The position numbers and the translations under genes were made by a program. From the NCBI GenBank assembly GCA_030549495.1, contig JAUIRK010000858.1:508501-572500 (forward strand): a DNA stretch of 64,000 nucleotides, read 5' to 3'. The notes below the pieces were generated by a model. The model saw only the letters and a list, made by a program, of their open reading frames with translations. It did not search any database and had not been told where the DNA came from. Source of the stretch: Nectonema munidae. Its lineage: Eukaryota; Nematomorpha; Nectonematoida; Nectonematidae. Of this stretch, positions 31,588-46,500 are shown piece after piece (position 1 is the stretch's first letter; every line of letters begins with the position of its first letter).

Positions 31588-34500
31588 GTAAGTTAATTTA
31601 GCCTTTTATTTGAAATTTTTTAATTATTTTTCAAAATTCTATTGAAGTTTTTAAATTATAACATGATGCATTAAGTAAAAATACGATTTCGGATTAGTTT
31701 TTTTTCAAATTTATTCTATCATATTCCTTTTTACAACGGAGTACATGTGGTTTTTTGTTGTTTAAATCATAATTTTTGTACTATTTACTTTGTTTTAATC
31801 GCTAATATTACTTAGTTTTATATACAAGACTGTATGACTGTTTCTATGCTATGAAACTTGGTTTATTCTTTATGATTAATATAAAGATGGTGTTGTTTTA
31901 ATTTATATCATTTTGTGATGTCCTATTAATAGAATGGAAATTATTATGCTTGTAACGTGGTGAAGATTTAAATAGTATAAGGCATATTCACAAAAGAGGA
32001 GCAATCTTATATATTGTCAAAGAATGGAAACTTTGAAAATTACTACTTCATTCAATATATTACAGTAACAGAACCAAAAGACTTGACATAACACTTATCT
32101 TTAACATCCTGAACGAAAATGTGATATATAGATTGAAATGGTATACTTGAGTTTACTCAAGGAATTTTCTGATGAAATTATTTTAACCCATTTACGACCA
32201 ATGTTCCTATTTTGGAACATAAGTAATTTCATCTTCGTCTGCTTTTTTCAATGACTTTGAATATAAATCGTCTGCGTTTTTTTAGATATCGTCTGCTTTG
32301 CTTGTTCTTAAATGGGTTAAATTAAAGCCCAAATCATTCCAAAATAATAATAGTTCCTATTGAAATTCTATGTTGATGAATAGAATTTTAAATCTCCAGA
32401 TGTAAAATCACAGACAATGAATTGTTTCAAAAATAAACTTGGCGAATATTTGAACTATAAGAAGCTTTTTCTCTGTTTTTCGTATTCGATTCTTGACCAT
32501 TTTTTTCAAAGGTACAAATCACCTGTGACTGGCTCTGAAATTTTTCCGAATAGTACCCACTCGATCCTCGTAAGTAGCACGTTTGGTTGTTAGTGGGCTT
32601 CATCGCTACCTATGCAGTGTTCTACTATGTACTTAAAGAGTATCCTATGAGTGCTCTCAAGCATCAAGTGTGTAAAATTATGTAGATTTACACGTGAATC
32701 ATTCTTACATACTTGTAATAGAAAAAATACAAGCAACAATGTCACTGAAATTTAAAATCAAAAATGATAATTCAACAAAGAACACATTGTTGAAATTTTT
32801 GAGAGGGTAAATTAAAATATTCAAAAATCTTGGATTTCATATTGGCTCATAAAAATTCAAATTGTTTGTATGTAAGAAACTTTCTTCATTAAAAATAATT
32901 TAAAATTCATTTAGAATAATATGTAAAAAACGTAAAAGATCGCTAATAGTGTGTGTGTGATGTGTTTCCTGACTCAAGTTTTTCACGGGCAAAATGCTTT
33001 CTTGCCACATGGAGTGCGTTTAACGAGGCGCTTGCCCTCACTCACTCCTTTAGTCCATTTGATTCGACGATTATCCTTTCATGACTAAGACGATTTCATG
33101 ATTTATAAGGAGTTTTATATCATTTGGTAGTGATGTACTACCGATCCCAGTTATTTGATTGATGCTTATGAATAAATAATTTTTTCAATAATATAATTTG
33201 CTAAAGTATATTTACTTTAGAAGAAGCTTCTCAATTGACTATTTATGATAAAAATGTTAATATTAAACAACCTCTTTTGAAAATAAAGCCATTTTAATAT
33301 TTAAAATTTGATATTTTTGTTTAAAAAATTTATTTTTTCTTGGAGAGTAAATTTATCCACCCAAACTAAAAAGTCTCACTTCCAATAGATGAAAGAGAAC
33401 AAAAGGAATATTTTTGAGCTAACAAATTAAAATATTTAAAAACTAGACTTTTTCTTACTCTACCATTCAATTGGACAATAATAATTTTTATTTTCCCTTA
33501 TCTTAAATAACTATGTATTTCATGATGTCATATGTAGTATAAACTATTTATTTATGGTATCATATGTAGAAGAGGCTATACTTGAAATATAAATGCTTTT
33601 TTACACTCTCGTCACCACCGCTAATATAAACTCTAATTTGTTTATGAGCTAGTCTCAAAAGATCAGTAATCATAGGAAATTTACCGTTGCCGATACCTAT
33701 TATAAAAAAATAGACCGTTCTTGATCAAAAATCTCTTAAGAAGACAATATTTAATGTCGTCTACTTTTACTCCGAGCAAACGGGCTAGATGCTCTCTAAC
33801 GTATATATAATTTGGAGAAGTAATTCTTAATTTGTTTAATTATTATAATTCACACGACTTAATAAGATGCGCTAAGTCAACGGATAGACGTGCCTAAACG
33901 TGAGTTACAAAGAGAATTGCAAAATCGGGAGTTGGTGGAATCGGATATTTTAAAAGGATACGATTCGCACTGGGATTCGTTTTTTACGTATTTTAAATAA
34001 TGAAAAAATAGTTTTATTTTTTAAGCATTTTCATTGGCCCTTCTTTTGTCGACGTTGGAAGTGAAGTTTTCATTCTGAACTCCAATGATTCGCTGTCGGA
34101 TTTTTTATGTACTTGGTTTTGTAAGTATCACGAGTTGGATATTTTGCCTTCTATCCTGCAACCTTTAAACGTTTTCCTGAAGACTTTAGCCCCATTCGAC
34201 AACTTTGTGCTTATAAATGGGGCGTGTTAAATACAATTTGCAGAGGGATACTACTTTAAATTTTATCGCGTGTCGCCTAGCCTATACAATATTTCAAATT
34301 GTGTTAAAATATTTGAGAACTATATTTTGACCGCGTTGCGAGTTATACGTGCGGGGGCCAGTATGCGGCCAGGAAAGTAAAGTAATTTTCAGGTCATTTA
34401 TTTCATTCTTTTGACGTGCATCGCAATATAAGTTTGTTCTTATTTTATTTGATCACGCTTTCAACGATATCATTACAGGACCTTGATTTGAAAGAAACTT

Positions 34501-37500
34501 TTTTCTCTGGTTTAATCATAAATTCGCACATAATACAGTTGTATTAACGTTGAGTTCTTCGTGTCTGTATGTATTATGTATACAAAGTTTTGCTACAAAT
34601 CCTCTCTATATTTGAATAAAAAGCAACAATACATTTTATCCATTGTTTGTCATTTTCCTTTTACCTCATTGACTGAAATTTCAATTAACTTTAGATTATA
34701 TTAATTAAAAAAGTATTGATTTAAACTATTTTTCTTACAAGGAATGAGGATGAAAAATGCAATGAAGCAGCGAACCAGTACCACCTTACCTGTTGCCACA
34801 TCATCCACCAAGATCATGAAATTGAATGCTTTCAAATTTGATTTACTTTATAAAGTATTAAGAAGCGAAAATAAGCATTGAAGTGTTTTCATTGAGAAGA
34901 CACACTTTGCTCTACTTGTGTATAGAACTGATTGTATAACCGTGATGTTGGAATGGTGTGCTTCCAAATCTGAGACCTTCTAAGTCGGGTTTTTGATTCA
35001 GAAATCGGTGGGGTCGGATATTTTAAAGTGATAAGCGGCGGATTTCTTTAAGTATTTTAAAAACGAAAAAAGGTTTTATTTTTGTATGGATTTGGAGTGG
35101 ACGTTTCTTTAGTCGAAGATTGAATTAAGGAAGGATTTTTAATTTTAAGTATCGAGTATTTTCCCTCCGATACCACAACATGTCTTCTAAGGAAGTGAAA
35201 AGATGTCACTTGTTAAAATATTTCCGATAATAGAAATGCAGCCTGCTGGTATTCTATATTTAATTTGATTGCTCGTGTTCCATATTTACATTTCAACTAA
35301 ACTTAATTATTATTATTCAATTGCAGATTTTCAACTTTGCTCACCCTAAAATCCTTGCAAAAAATGAAAGCAAGATTTGTTATTTAAAATTTAAAAATTT
35401 AATATGTTAAAAATATATTAAAGAGGAATCGTTTGGGGTATCTGAAATGAAATTATACAAATTCTCTATACCAGTGATTCTCACTCTAGAGGTCGCGACC
35501 CCAACTGGGATCAAAATAATTTTTTGTCTCGTGGGATTAAATGCTTTATCTCCTTAACTGCAGAACTTTTTTTCTTTTTTATGCAAGCCTGCCATAAGTG
35601 TCTTTTAAAAATTTGATGACCTTTATTTCAAGCAGAATATTAGATTTTGTGTTTTATTTTTTTACATTTTATCCCTTTCCAGACCAGAAAAATCAGACGA
35701 TATTTATTAAAAAGCAGAAGATTCATATACAAAAGTATTTGAAAAAGAAGACGAAGGTAAAATTGTTTATGTATCATATATGACACACTGGTCACGAAAG
35801 GGTTATGTAGTACAATAAGAAATTCAGTAGGGTCAAAAGAGAGTGGAGTAGAGATTAACCCTTCCTTCTCTAACTACTCCACTATTGTTACTTATCTTTT
35901 TAAACCAGCCTCAAATTTTACACTCTATAAAACAAAAGTACATACTGCTATGAATATTCCTGATCTAGAAGAAAAATTTCCCTTCTATGCTTCACTTACA
36001 TTTTTGTATGTTGTTCTCGTCAAAATCTTTAAAAATTAGTGCTCATTTATTTTATACTGCTAACATGTAGTGTTTTCTATATAAGTTGCCTTACGATACA
36101 ACTATCGTGTATTTAAGTTGCCTAATCAGAAAACAGTTGTATATTTCCTTGCGCGTTTTTATTGGACAATGATTAAAGTATTTTTTTGTAATTTGGTAAT
36201 ATTTAATAAAATCGCCATTGTATACAAATAAGTTTGCTTGTTCACGTCTCTATATCCCTTATAAGAAGGATAGATAAACTTTTTGCGTGTTTAACCAATA
36301 TTTAAAATACTTATTTTACAGAAGCACGAGGCTGAATGGCTGTCAGTCATATTATGTATTGCAAAATATAAACGAGGAACATAACATTATAGTATGACAA
36401 ATTTTTATTAAAAAGAATGGGTCTTTTCGTTTAGACGGCCACATCAAGTAATCACCATTTCGCCTGCCTTTTATAATTATGTCCTGGTTGCCAAATTCTA
36501 AGGAAAATTCTCTGCGTTTACCCACATTTTGTTGTTTATAAAAGGAAACGGAAATTAAAAAAATTAAAAATTAATAACTTTAATGGATATTAAGAATAGT
36601 TTTATTTAATCAAAGGAATAAAATTGGCCATATCTGAATAAATTTTTCCCTCTGAATCTAGCACTTTTTTTATCAAGCAATAACTGTAAAAGGGAGACGA
36701 AATGGTAAATAAAAGGGTAAATAAATAACTATAAAAGGCTGACGAAATGGTGATTACTTAACTCGTTGTCGGCCAGAATAACCAGACGATATCAATATAT
36801 GTAAAGCAGAAGATTTGTATTAAAAAGCATTTATAAAAGCAGACGATTCATATTTTTGTAAAGTCGACTGTGGTCGATAACCGGTTAATGTGGCCTTCTA
36901 AACGAAAAGACCCAAAAGAATATTGCGACTCTGAGTCTTTTCCATCTTAATAACCAATTTAAGACCAAGCAAAGCAGACGACTTTAGTAATTCCTTTTAA
37001 ATTCCATGTAAAGTAGGAATTCGTCTGCGTTCCCTTTGGGAACATTGGTCCTAAATGGGTTAAGTCAAGCAGAAAGCGGAGGGAACGGCTTTTGTAGTGA
37101 AGATTTAAGGGAAGAAGCTCTCTCTTTGACTTAAGTTAGAGTCGAAATATTATTTTTAATACTGGCTTGTCCTACTATATTTATTTTATATTCATTTACG
37201 GATTAAATAGGATTTTTCTACCTAGCTCAAGATCAAGATTGCAAATCAAATTGCGAGAAAGTTTTAGCTGTTTTCTGCATGTGAAAGAAGAGGTTTATTG
37301 TATTTTTTAAACAGAAAAGTGGTTACTAGAATATTAATATTAAAAAATGCACCTTTTTTAGCCATACTTCATTCTATAATCATATAATCATATATAATTA
37401 TATATAATTCATATAATCATTCTCCAGCGGCAGACATAGGAACACTATTTTAAATGTTTGTGAATTTTTGGCTGTGCCAACTCTCGCTCTGCAGCTCTGC

Positions 37501-40500
37501 TATTTATATTTTGTGAGTACGAGTACGTATATTCAAGCATTAACCCATTAAGTACCATAGAAATCAGACGATATTTAAAAAAACGCAGACGATTTATATT
37601 CAAAGTCATTGAAAAAAGCAGACGAAGATGAAATTACTTATGTTCCCAAATGGGAACATTGGGACTTAATGGGTTAAATACAGGTATAGTGGGTGTATCA
37701 AAAATAGGAAATATTGTTATAGAGTTTACGCTCCTGCTTATACTCTTTTTAGCTTTAGTTGAGTACTTTTAAAAATGAAGAGTATTTAAGTGCAATGCTA
37801 GTCCACTTATATAAGACTTTTTTACCATGCTCAATAATCACATTATTGCTGATTTGTTTTTAAAAGTGAAGGATATTCTCAGTTTGTTGAATAGCAGCTG
37901 TGTGCCTGCCTCACTCACTCACAAGAGACTGATAAAAGAAAGCGAATTCTGTATCTCAATATTAAAAATGTCTTCTTTTTCACTTCTCTCATCAAACTAT
38001 GCAATGTTTAGTTGCTTTGCACCACTGCATTTAAATTTACATCTTAATCCGTTAACGACCAGAACAATCAGACGATATCAAAAGTAAAGCATAAGATTTG
38101 TATTAAAGAGCCTTGATAAACGCAGACGATTTTATTTTTGTGAAGTCGACTCTGGGCGTTAACGGGCTAAGGCATCAAAATCGATTATCAAATAGCAATA
38201 TGCCTGATATACAATACACCCTTTGCTAAAAAACCAACTTCGACCCCTGGTACTTCCAAAAGTTCAACTCGATTCCGGGAGCCAAATACTTAATAAGTTT
38301 AACGCGAACTCTCCTCTTCCGACTTACACTAGGCTAATTTTCCATCCCTTAGAAATCTGGATCAAAATGACCCTTATTCCCATTATGCATCCCATAGTGT
38401 TAAATTTTGGGAAATTTGGGCTGAGTGGAGGGGGGGGGTGTATTTATCTCACTTTTAGCTCAACTTTGGTCTATTCTGATTGCAGCGACCAACTCACGTA
38501 CAAATTTAGCATGAGGGCGAGGGAGGGAAAAAATTTTAATGAGAGAGGTAGCCTTTTGCCCGGGTTTTAGCTGTAGTTAGGTGAGCATTTAAGTATTTAT
38601 CTAACTCAAAGGAGAAGTATAACATTTTTATAAATTTATTTATTTTTGTAGAATTTTCGAAACTGTATAAAAATACCTAAAAGAAGTATAGAGCATTAAA
38701 TTTCATGTTCATACCCCCAGAGAATCATGGTACAAGCGATTTATATGATTTCAAAATAATGCCAAAAGAGATTTCATATTAAAAAATATATATTAATTTT
38801 ATAAGTGTTTTCATATCAAATTTTCCTGCTAAAATTCACTATATTTTGTACATCATCATAGATGTATCTATTCTTTACTTTTGGGAGTGGTTTGAGTTTA
38901 AACTTTAAACTGAGTATTTTGAAAATCTTGCAAAAAACTTTTTAGGGTTTCCTTATCACTATAGTTCTAGAGATGCATAATTTTGAAGTTTTGAATAAGG
39001 AAAAAAGTTCAAAGCTCAAAAGCTTTATTTTTTTGTCAAGTAAATAGTATTTTGTATGAAACAAAAGTTCAAAATTATTTTATAAAATTGGCAAAAGACA
39101 TAACGGGTACACCTGTAGAATTACTTTGTCTAGTTTACTGATTTATTATACAATGGAAATTCAGGCTATCATAACCAGGATTTCGGAGCCAGAAAAAAAT
39201 TGTCTGGCTCCAGCTCCGGCTCCGTCAACTTTTTTAATCATTAATACAGTGCCCGCGCTAAAGCTAAATTTCAAGGGGGCTGAAATGGGGCAAAGAAACA
39301 CATTTGCAAAAAATTTATTTCCTATATTACTTTATATCCTATATTACTTTCCTGAAAAACATAAAGTACTTCTGTATAAAAACCTATAGAAATTTCATAT
39401 TATACATACACATACACCAGCATTTATATAAGATTATTGTGTACAATTTTTGCTTATTTATTTTTCCTTTAAAAAGTGCATGGGGCATAACCAAAAATTT
39501 TAGGGGGGGGGGGCAAAGATTAATACAGGGGGGGGGGACACGTGCCCCAAAATTATATAGGTAGCGCGGGCACTGCATTGATATAAAAAATGATTATAGC
39601 TATACTACGTATATGATATCTAGAACACTAGATTATATAACTATATAATCGTCTTAGTATATGCTTACAATTGATGATCTACACTTTAATTTTATTATAT
39701 TTTTATATGCTTATGATTTTACACGAGGCGTAACGTTCATAAAACAGAGAACATATTCCGAATATTAGAAGCGTTATATTATATATACATTGATAAAGAA
39801 ACCCATCCTGAATATAAATAGTACTGGATAACTGAAATCATATCTACCCAAGCCTTTAGATAAAGAAAGACAAAAGAACCGAACCTCCCTCTATGAAACT
39901 CCCTTGAGACAAAAATGTATAAGTTCTTCCTAATCCAGCTCTTACAGTGTGTTGTGGCGTGTGTTAGTTTTTGCATATGATATATAGAAAGAGAAGTAGT
40001 GAAAACTACTACTAGCATTACTTACTATAGGTTCGAGGAAAGTTTCCCAACACTGAAAATTTTCCCTAGCAATCTCTTAAATCTGTTGTATATGTTCTAC
40101 TAGAAAAAGTCTTCATTTCATGTAAATGTCATAACTACTCACTCACACTATACACTCATTTTACTTATTTATATACTTTGTATATTCACTATTTTTATTA
40201 GTGTTTATTTTATTTATATAAATAATTTATGATAAAGGCATTGCTTTTTATCTCTGATAAAAGCATAAGTCTACTAATTAAAGTTTGATATATTCCGATT
40301 TCAAAACCGCCATTTTCGAACATATAAAAAGTGAAAAGTAATATATATTATTTTAGAATGATTAAGAAATTTAAATATTTAAAAAATTGAATTAGGTATC
40401 ATACTAATATTGAATACATCTAATAAAATAACTTTACACTTTTCAATAAGTAGACTGATTTGGACTAGTTGATTGAAGAGCTGGATCAGAAACTAGAAAT

Positions 40501-43500
40501 CTTTCATTTGTTTTTTTGAGATGGCAGTTTGTTTATACCTAGGCATTGGAGTGCATTAGGGCTTCATCAAGACACCTATGACACCCTACCAACTTACCAT
40601 TACGCTCGTCAGTAAGTATTTTATAATTAATAATAAATTGAAAGATAACATATTCAAAAAAAATTAAAAATCTGGATAAGATTTTTTAATGCAACAGTAA
40701 TGAATTGTGCTCGTAAAAGTTTTATTTTTACAATATTTATATTCTCATTTAATTTCATTGTGAAGCCCTAGGAGATGAAAATTTGAATAAATTATGGGAA
40801 AAATAGAAATAGCTGATATTTTGACTATATATCCTTCCGAATCAACTATGTATTTAAGTTGCCTGGAGCCATATTTTTAATCTTTCAGGCTCATGCTTCA
40901 TGTAGACAAATCCTCTGGCTCCGACTCCAGCCCCGAAGCCCTGCTCATAACTATGTAAAATATTATCAAAGAATATTAAACTTTTTTATATATTAATGAG
41001 TTTAAGAGATATACTATCAATATTTTCCAAAAGAATCTCAAGATATCCCTCTTTGAAAAAGACATTTTTTAGCGGATCTTGACATTTTTTTTATCTTAAT
41101 CACAACCATCTATTGAAGGCAGGAATTGTCTTTCATGATTCATAGCCCAAGCTAAAAATCTTAATAAGTTCATAAACAGATTAGACAAAATTAAAGAAAA
41201 ACTTGGAAAAAATGTTCCAAAATACTTTGTTTTTTGACATTCTTTCAATTCATGAAAGAATTTTATGACAAAAATATTAAGTGTATTTAAAATTACTTAT
41301 CAAACACAGAAGAGAATAAATTAACGTCAAGCTATTCAATACAATATATCACATTTTAAATATATTCCACAAAATCTTGATGATGCAACAATTACAAGCT
41401 ATTACACTTGTTATTATTAATATGCAGACTTGCCAACACTTTGGATTCTTGAGGCCAGATTTTCTCGCTTTTTTAAATCGATAATCGCGATTATAACTTA
41501 CACATCTTATTTTTATAATAATATCTTTGATAATTTCGCAGCATCATAAAAATATCAATAGTTACTATTTTATTGGAAATTTAAAATAGTTATATATATA
41601 TCTCCAACCTATCAGTTCATATTTTGCTAGATGTAAGATTTGATATACCTCATTCGGGGAGAGGATGTTAGATAAGTTATTAATTTTTTCACGATATTAA
41701 ATAATTTATTTTATCAAATAATCAAAATAAAATTCTGTAATCAAAGAATCGAAAAATATTCTTTAAAAAATAAAAAAATATCAAACTTTCTGTTCATATT
41801 TTGCTACCTCATACGATGTTACAAAAGTTATTACCTATACTTTGCAATTTGCACGATTTTAAATATTATATTGTCCTAAGCAAATATTGTGTTTTTTCAG
41901 AATTGTAAAGGAAAGGAAAGTAATGGATTATAAATAGATAAGGGATTATATCCTTATATAGAGGTTATATATATACATCAAATTTTATATGATGCCTAAG
42001 TTTATGGGTTGTTATTTTCAAAAAAGCATATTGAAACATAAAAGGTGAGAAAACTCAAAAGAGTACACAATGTATAGAGACCGAGTATAATTTTTTTCCA
42101 AAAAAATAAAAATAGCTTTGGGCCAGGGGCGCACATCTTCTCTCATTCAAGCTCTCTTCTTTCCCTCAAGCTCTCTTCTCTTGTTCAAGCTCTCCTATCT
42201 CATTCAGCTCTCTTCTCTCTAATTTGTATTTAGAGCTAAATTAAAAATAATTTTATTTTATCTCATTAGAAACTAGTTGTTAGCGGAATATAAGTTCAAT
42301 ATTTTCAGAACCTTTCTTCATGATGCCAAAGTTCATCTATTCAAATTAATCACAGATTTTTGGTAAAAATTTAGTTCCATCAATACACCAAACATTTTGC
42401 AAAAATGAAAATTTATTTGTTTTTAAATGAGAGAAAAATAGTTTTCAAACGTTACAATTTTATATTATGAATATTGTCATACTCTTGTAAAAAAAATTGT
42501 CAACAAAGATCACTTAATCTTTATCGATACGTTTGTTACATTTTGTTACATTTGAAAACCTTAATTTTTTCAATAGCTGAGATTATTTATTCAAATTAAA
42601 AGCAAAAATACTCGATTTGTTTAATGTTTGAGCAGGGATATTTTTTATTGTTAAATTTTGTAAGTACATTGTACATAATTAAATCTTTTTTTTTTAAGAA
42701 AATTTATTGATTATTATAATAAAAATATAATATCGAAACAAAATGTTTCAGTTGTTAAAAATGTACTTGATCTATTTATGACAGCTATCAGAATTTTATT
42801 TGTAGACATAAATAGTTAAAAAACGCAATGATTTTCTTGCTCTCGTATACTATGATTTTTATTAGTTTAAATGTTTTTTTTTATGATTTTGTGTTCCTAG
42901 ACTTAAATAATTTTATGAAAAGTGATTGAACTACCATTTTTTGCATACTATGATTCCTTACAAAATGTAAAAAATACAAGCGTTACCAAATCACCCTATA
43001 AGGGTTAGCTACTTCAACGCTGGCTTTTGCTGCTTATAAAAACTTGAAAATATCAAATAAAGTGCCGATAAACTATCTCATTTTTATGCCTCCTATTATT
43101 TTGAAATTATTCTGAGAACAGACACTTTTATTTTAAAATAGTGAAAATTGCTTTATTAGTTTGATTTGTCTCCTATCTCTTTTATGTTAATTATGTAGCA
43201 AATTTTTCAATTTTGAGTAAAAGGTAAGGTAAAGGTACCGTGGGTGTGTTTTCATTGACAAGGCACTGCTGTACCGCTTATATCAAACTATGAACAAATT
43301 GGTATCGATGAGGAGCCAGAGGCTTCCGTGCTGAGTCCATCATCTCAACCAACCTGTCATGCCACCCATAGAGTATGCTGTAGGGGATACATATTAGTTT
43401 TCAAAAAACTTAAGTTATGCTCTAAAATTTTTTAGTTTTTGTTGAAGCTCTATAACTTTTTCTGATAGACTTTTTTTCCTTAAAAGTTATTATAAAAGGC

Positions 43501-46500
43501 AAATCATTGCAAAATGTTAAACGTTATTTTACTCTTTGTAGATTTTTGTAGCTTGCACCAATTTAGCTTTTAAACTATTTTTGAATGATGCTGAGAAAAA
43601 TGAAGTAATGCAATCCTAATTTTTTGTTTTCACAATTTTATCTTTATTTTATACCCTTTTTTGAGAGTTTAACTAACTTACACTTATTCTTATGCACTAA
43701 AAAGAATGAAAAAATTCTAATACGAAGTTTTCTAACTTTAGTTCTGTTTTACATTTTTGATAGAAATTACCTCAGAAAAGTTATGTAATTTGGATGTGTT
43801 TTTTTAATTTATTTTTCTCAATAAAACATTTTTTCATTTTTTAGGAAGAAGGAACAACTGAAAATTATTGAATGATTTTTTTCATTCAATAAAATTTCCA
43901 ATTTTTTTTATTGCTAATTGATATCTTTACCCCTTTTCTACACATAATTTGGAGATGGTGCGCATCTATTTGAAGTGAGAAAGAAGGCTTAAGGCCTCAT
44001 TCATTGTTGACGTTAAGCTTAATAGGGCGGGGGTTTACATTAAGCTTAATTAAGAATGAAATAGAATAGACAAGAGAGCAGTAGGAATTCATATAAATGT
44101 GTTGTCTTTTGGAAGAAGCTTGAAAGTCCGCCTTCTCCAATAATTTCAAGGATGTGCGCCCGTGAATCAATCACATTTTTTTCATATAAACATCTCAGCG
44201 TGTCTAATATACTCTTTTCCTTCAGACTACATTCACTCATATAAAACTCTCCAACCTTCAGTTATTTATTTTCAATTGTTTTCTTTATCAATAAAATATC
44301 CTTTCATCAATTCCTGTAGTATGCCTGATAGACTACTTTTTTTCAAGCCTATTCGCAACCAACAATTGTGGATTTTTTTAACTAGTGTATATGCGATATG
44401 CAAATTTAATTAAAAAATTTTACCTTTGGGCTTATTCAACATTTTCTTCATTATAAACCAAACATCCATTTTAGCAGCCTTCAACTTTTGTTGTCACGTT
44501 CAAATTCATAATAATTTGGTTGATCTCCGTTGTTATGTTTGCATAGCATTTTATTGGGTTACCCCGCCCTTTTTCACCTTTTTTTCCACTTCAATTGCAT
44601 TCTTTTTCACTTTAAGAGTATCTTTTTATTTTTAAGGACGCCCTAAGCTAAAAACGGACGCTCTTAAAATAAAAAAATGTATATATAATTTTCATTTTTA
44701 TATTTTACAAAAAGTAAACTAAATTAATGAAAAGTATACAAAATTTAAATTATTAAGATGAAATACCTCGATAAACGTCATAATTATGAAAAAAACTAAA
44801 TAATTATTAAAAATAATACATTAAATTCGTTTAAAAACTTAAATTGTGAAAAAATGAACTAAAAATAAGAAGACGCTCATAAGTGAGATTGACCTTTGCT
44901 TTACGGACTCTATGCAATTTTTGAAGGCAATAACACATTTGGTTTATAATAAAGAAAGAGTTATGCCTTCAATTTGGATCCTTTTTAACCAACGGAAAAT
45001 TTTTTTACCTTGAGCTCTTTATGTTGCTTAAAAATTATTCTTATCCTACTTTGATTGTTTCACATATTTTCATTAAATTATTTGAGGCAGAAAGTAGGTA
45101 TGAGCGAACAAATGACATAACTACACTAAACGTAAATCAAGATTACCTCTGCTACCATGTTCTCCATCCAAACCATTGGATCCAGGCCAACCATCAATCC
45201 CATCCTTTCCCATGAATCCGGGTTCGCCTTTGTTTCCCTTTGGACCGCGTTTTCCAGGAAGACCCGACGTTCCTTTCCTTCCTTGCTTGCCCTCTTCACC
45301 ATCTTTCCCATTTTGGCCATCAATGGATTTCCCTGGCTTTTCTTTTGTTCCCTTTATGCAACATTCATGTTGATAGAGCACCAATGCATACATGTTAATT
45401 TATGTCTGTAATTTCTATACACTCAGATCAGATATCCATTGCACCCTAAATATCATCCTGGCATAGTTTTATCCCTTAATGGTTTATTGAAATTTTCTCC
45501 CTTGGGGTCGAAACTACTTTAACATGTTTTCATTAAAAAAAATTTGGCGGTCTGTCAAACTATAAAAAAGGGCATTCATGCTCGATCGAGCCCAACAGAC
45601 TGCAGCATCGAAGCGAAGCCACAACTTAACCCTCCTTTTTTACTTTAGATAGTAAATAATTATGATATATTATATTTAATTTATTAAGCAAAGTCGAAGT
45701 TTTTGTAGTGGAGGTTTCACTTTTGGAAAAAAATTATATAAGTATGTATATTAGGGTTATAACTTTTTTCATCTTGAAAACTCTATGCTATTTATTAATG
45801 AGTTTTTGTCCAGAGATGAACAAAATAAAAAAAGTTCACTCACCAATCAAAAAAACATTTCAGAGCCGAAATAGACATTTTTAAGAAAATTTTTTAATTA
45901 AATATTTAAAATGCAACATCATTCATCTCATGTTCAAATTACTCAAAATAATTTTTTCGACATGATATTTTTGTTTTTACAACTTTTATAAACATACTGA
46001 ATGACTTTAATTGCTCTTTCAACTCATTGGTTAGTCCTCGAAATGTTCAACTTTGTACTCTCTTTTTTCCAATGATTTTGTAAACCATGTTTTGAAATCA
46101 TTTTCATTTTACTTTCTCCCATTATAACCAATAAAGCGGCATGTACTAACCAAGGAAGCTCTCCACTTGGGTAAAAGAATAAAGGCAAGAATTGTTAAAG
46201 TTGCTTTCGACTTCCATCTTTGCTCTACTGATGTTTGGAAGTTTTGAGAACTTAATTTCTGGAAAAAAACCATTTGCTTCAAAATATTTAAAATTTAGTA
46301 TTAGATGAAACAAGAACCTCATATCATCTCTTCCCACTGAGCTCTCATAAAAAAATTTTTCACCATTTTCAAAATTTAAAACCAATTTGCTGTAATTTTT
46401 CACAACTTCTACAATGAATAGATATTCTGTTAGGGGAAGTGTTGTTTTCTTTGAAATATTGATTCATTCCCAGATAAAGTATTCTATCAAGTATGTGATG

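Noticed and set aside
42129-42222. CRISPR-like array
   Set aside because: Units are adjacent, imperfect and CT-rich with no unique spacers; it is a minisatellite in eukaryotic DNA.
45126-45411. Proline-rich plus-strand frame and a second minus-strand frame over the collagen exon
   Set aside because: Both are mirror or frame-shifted readings of the Gly-X-Y repeat; the Gly-every-third-residue frame is the meaningful one.
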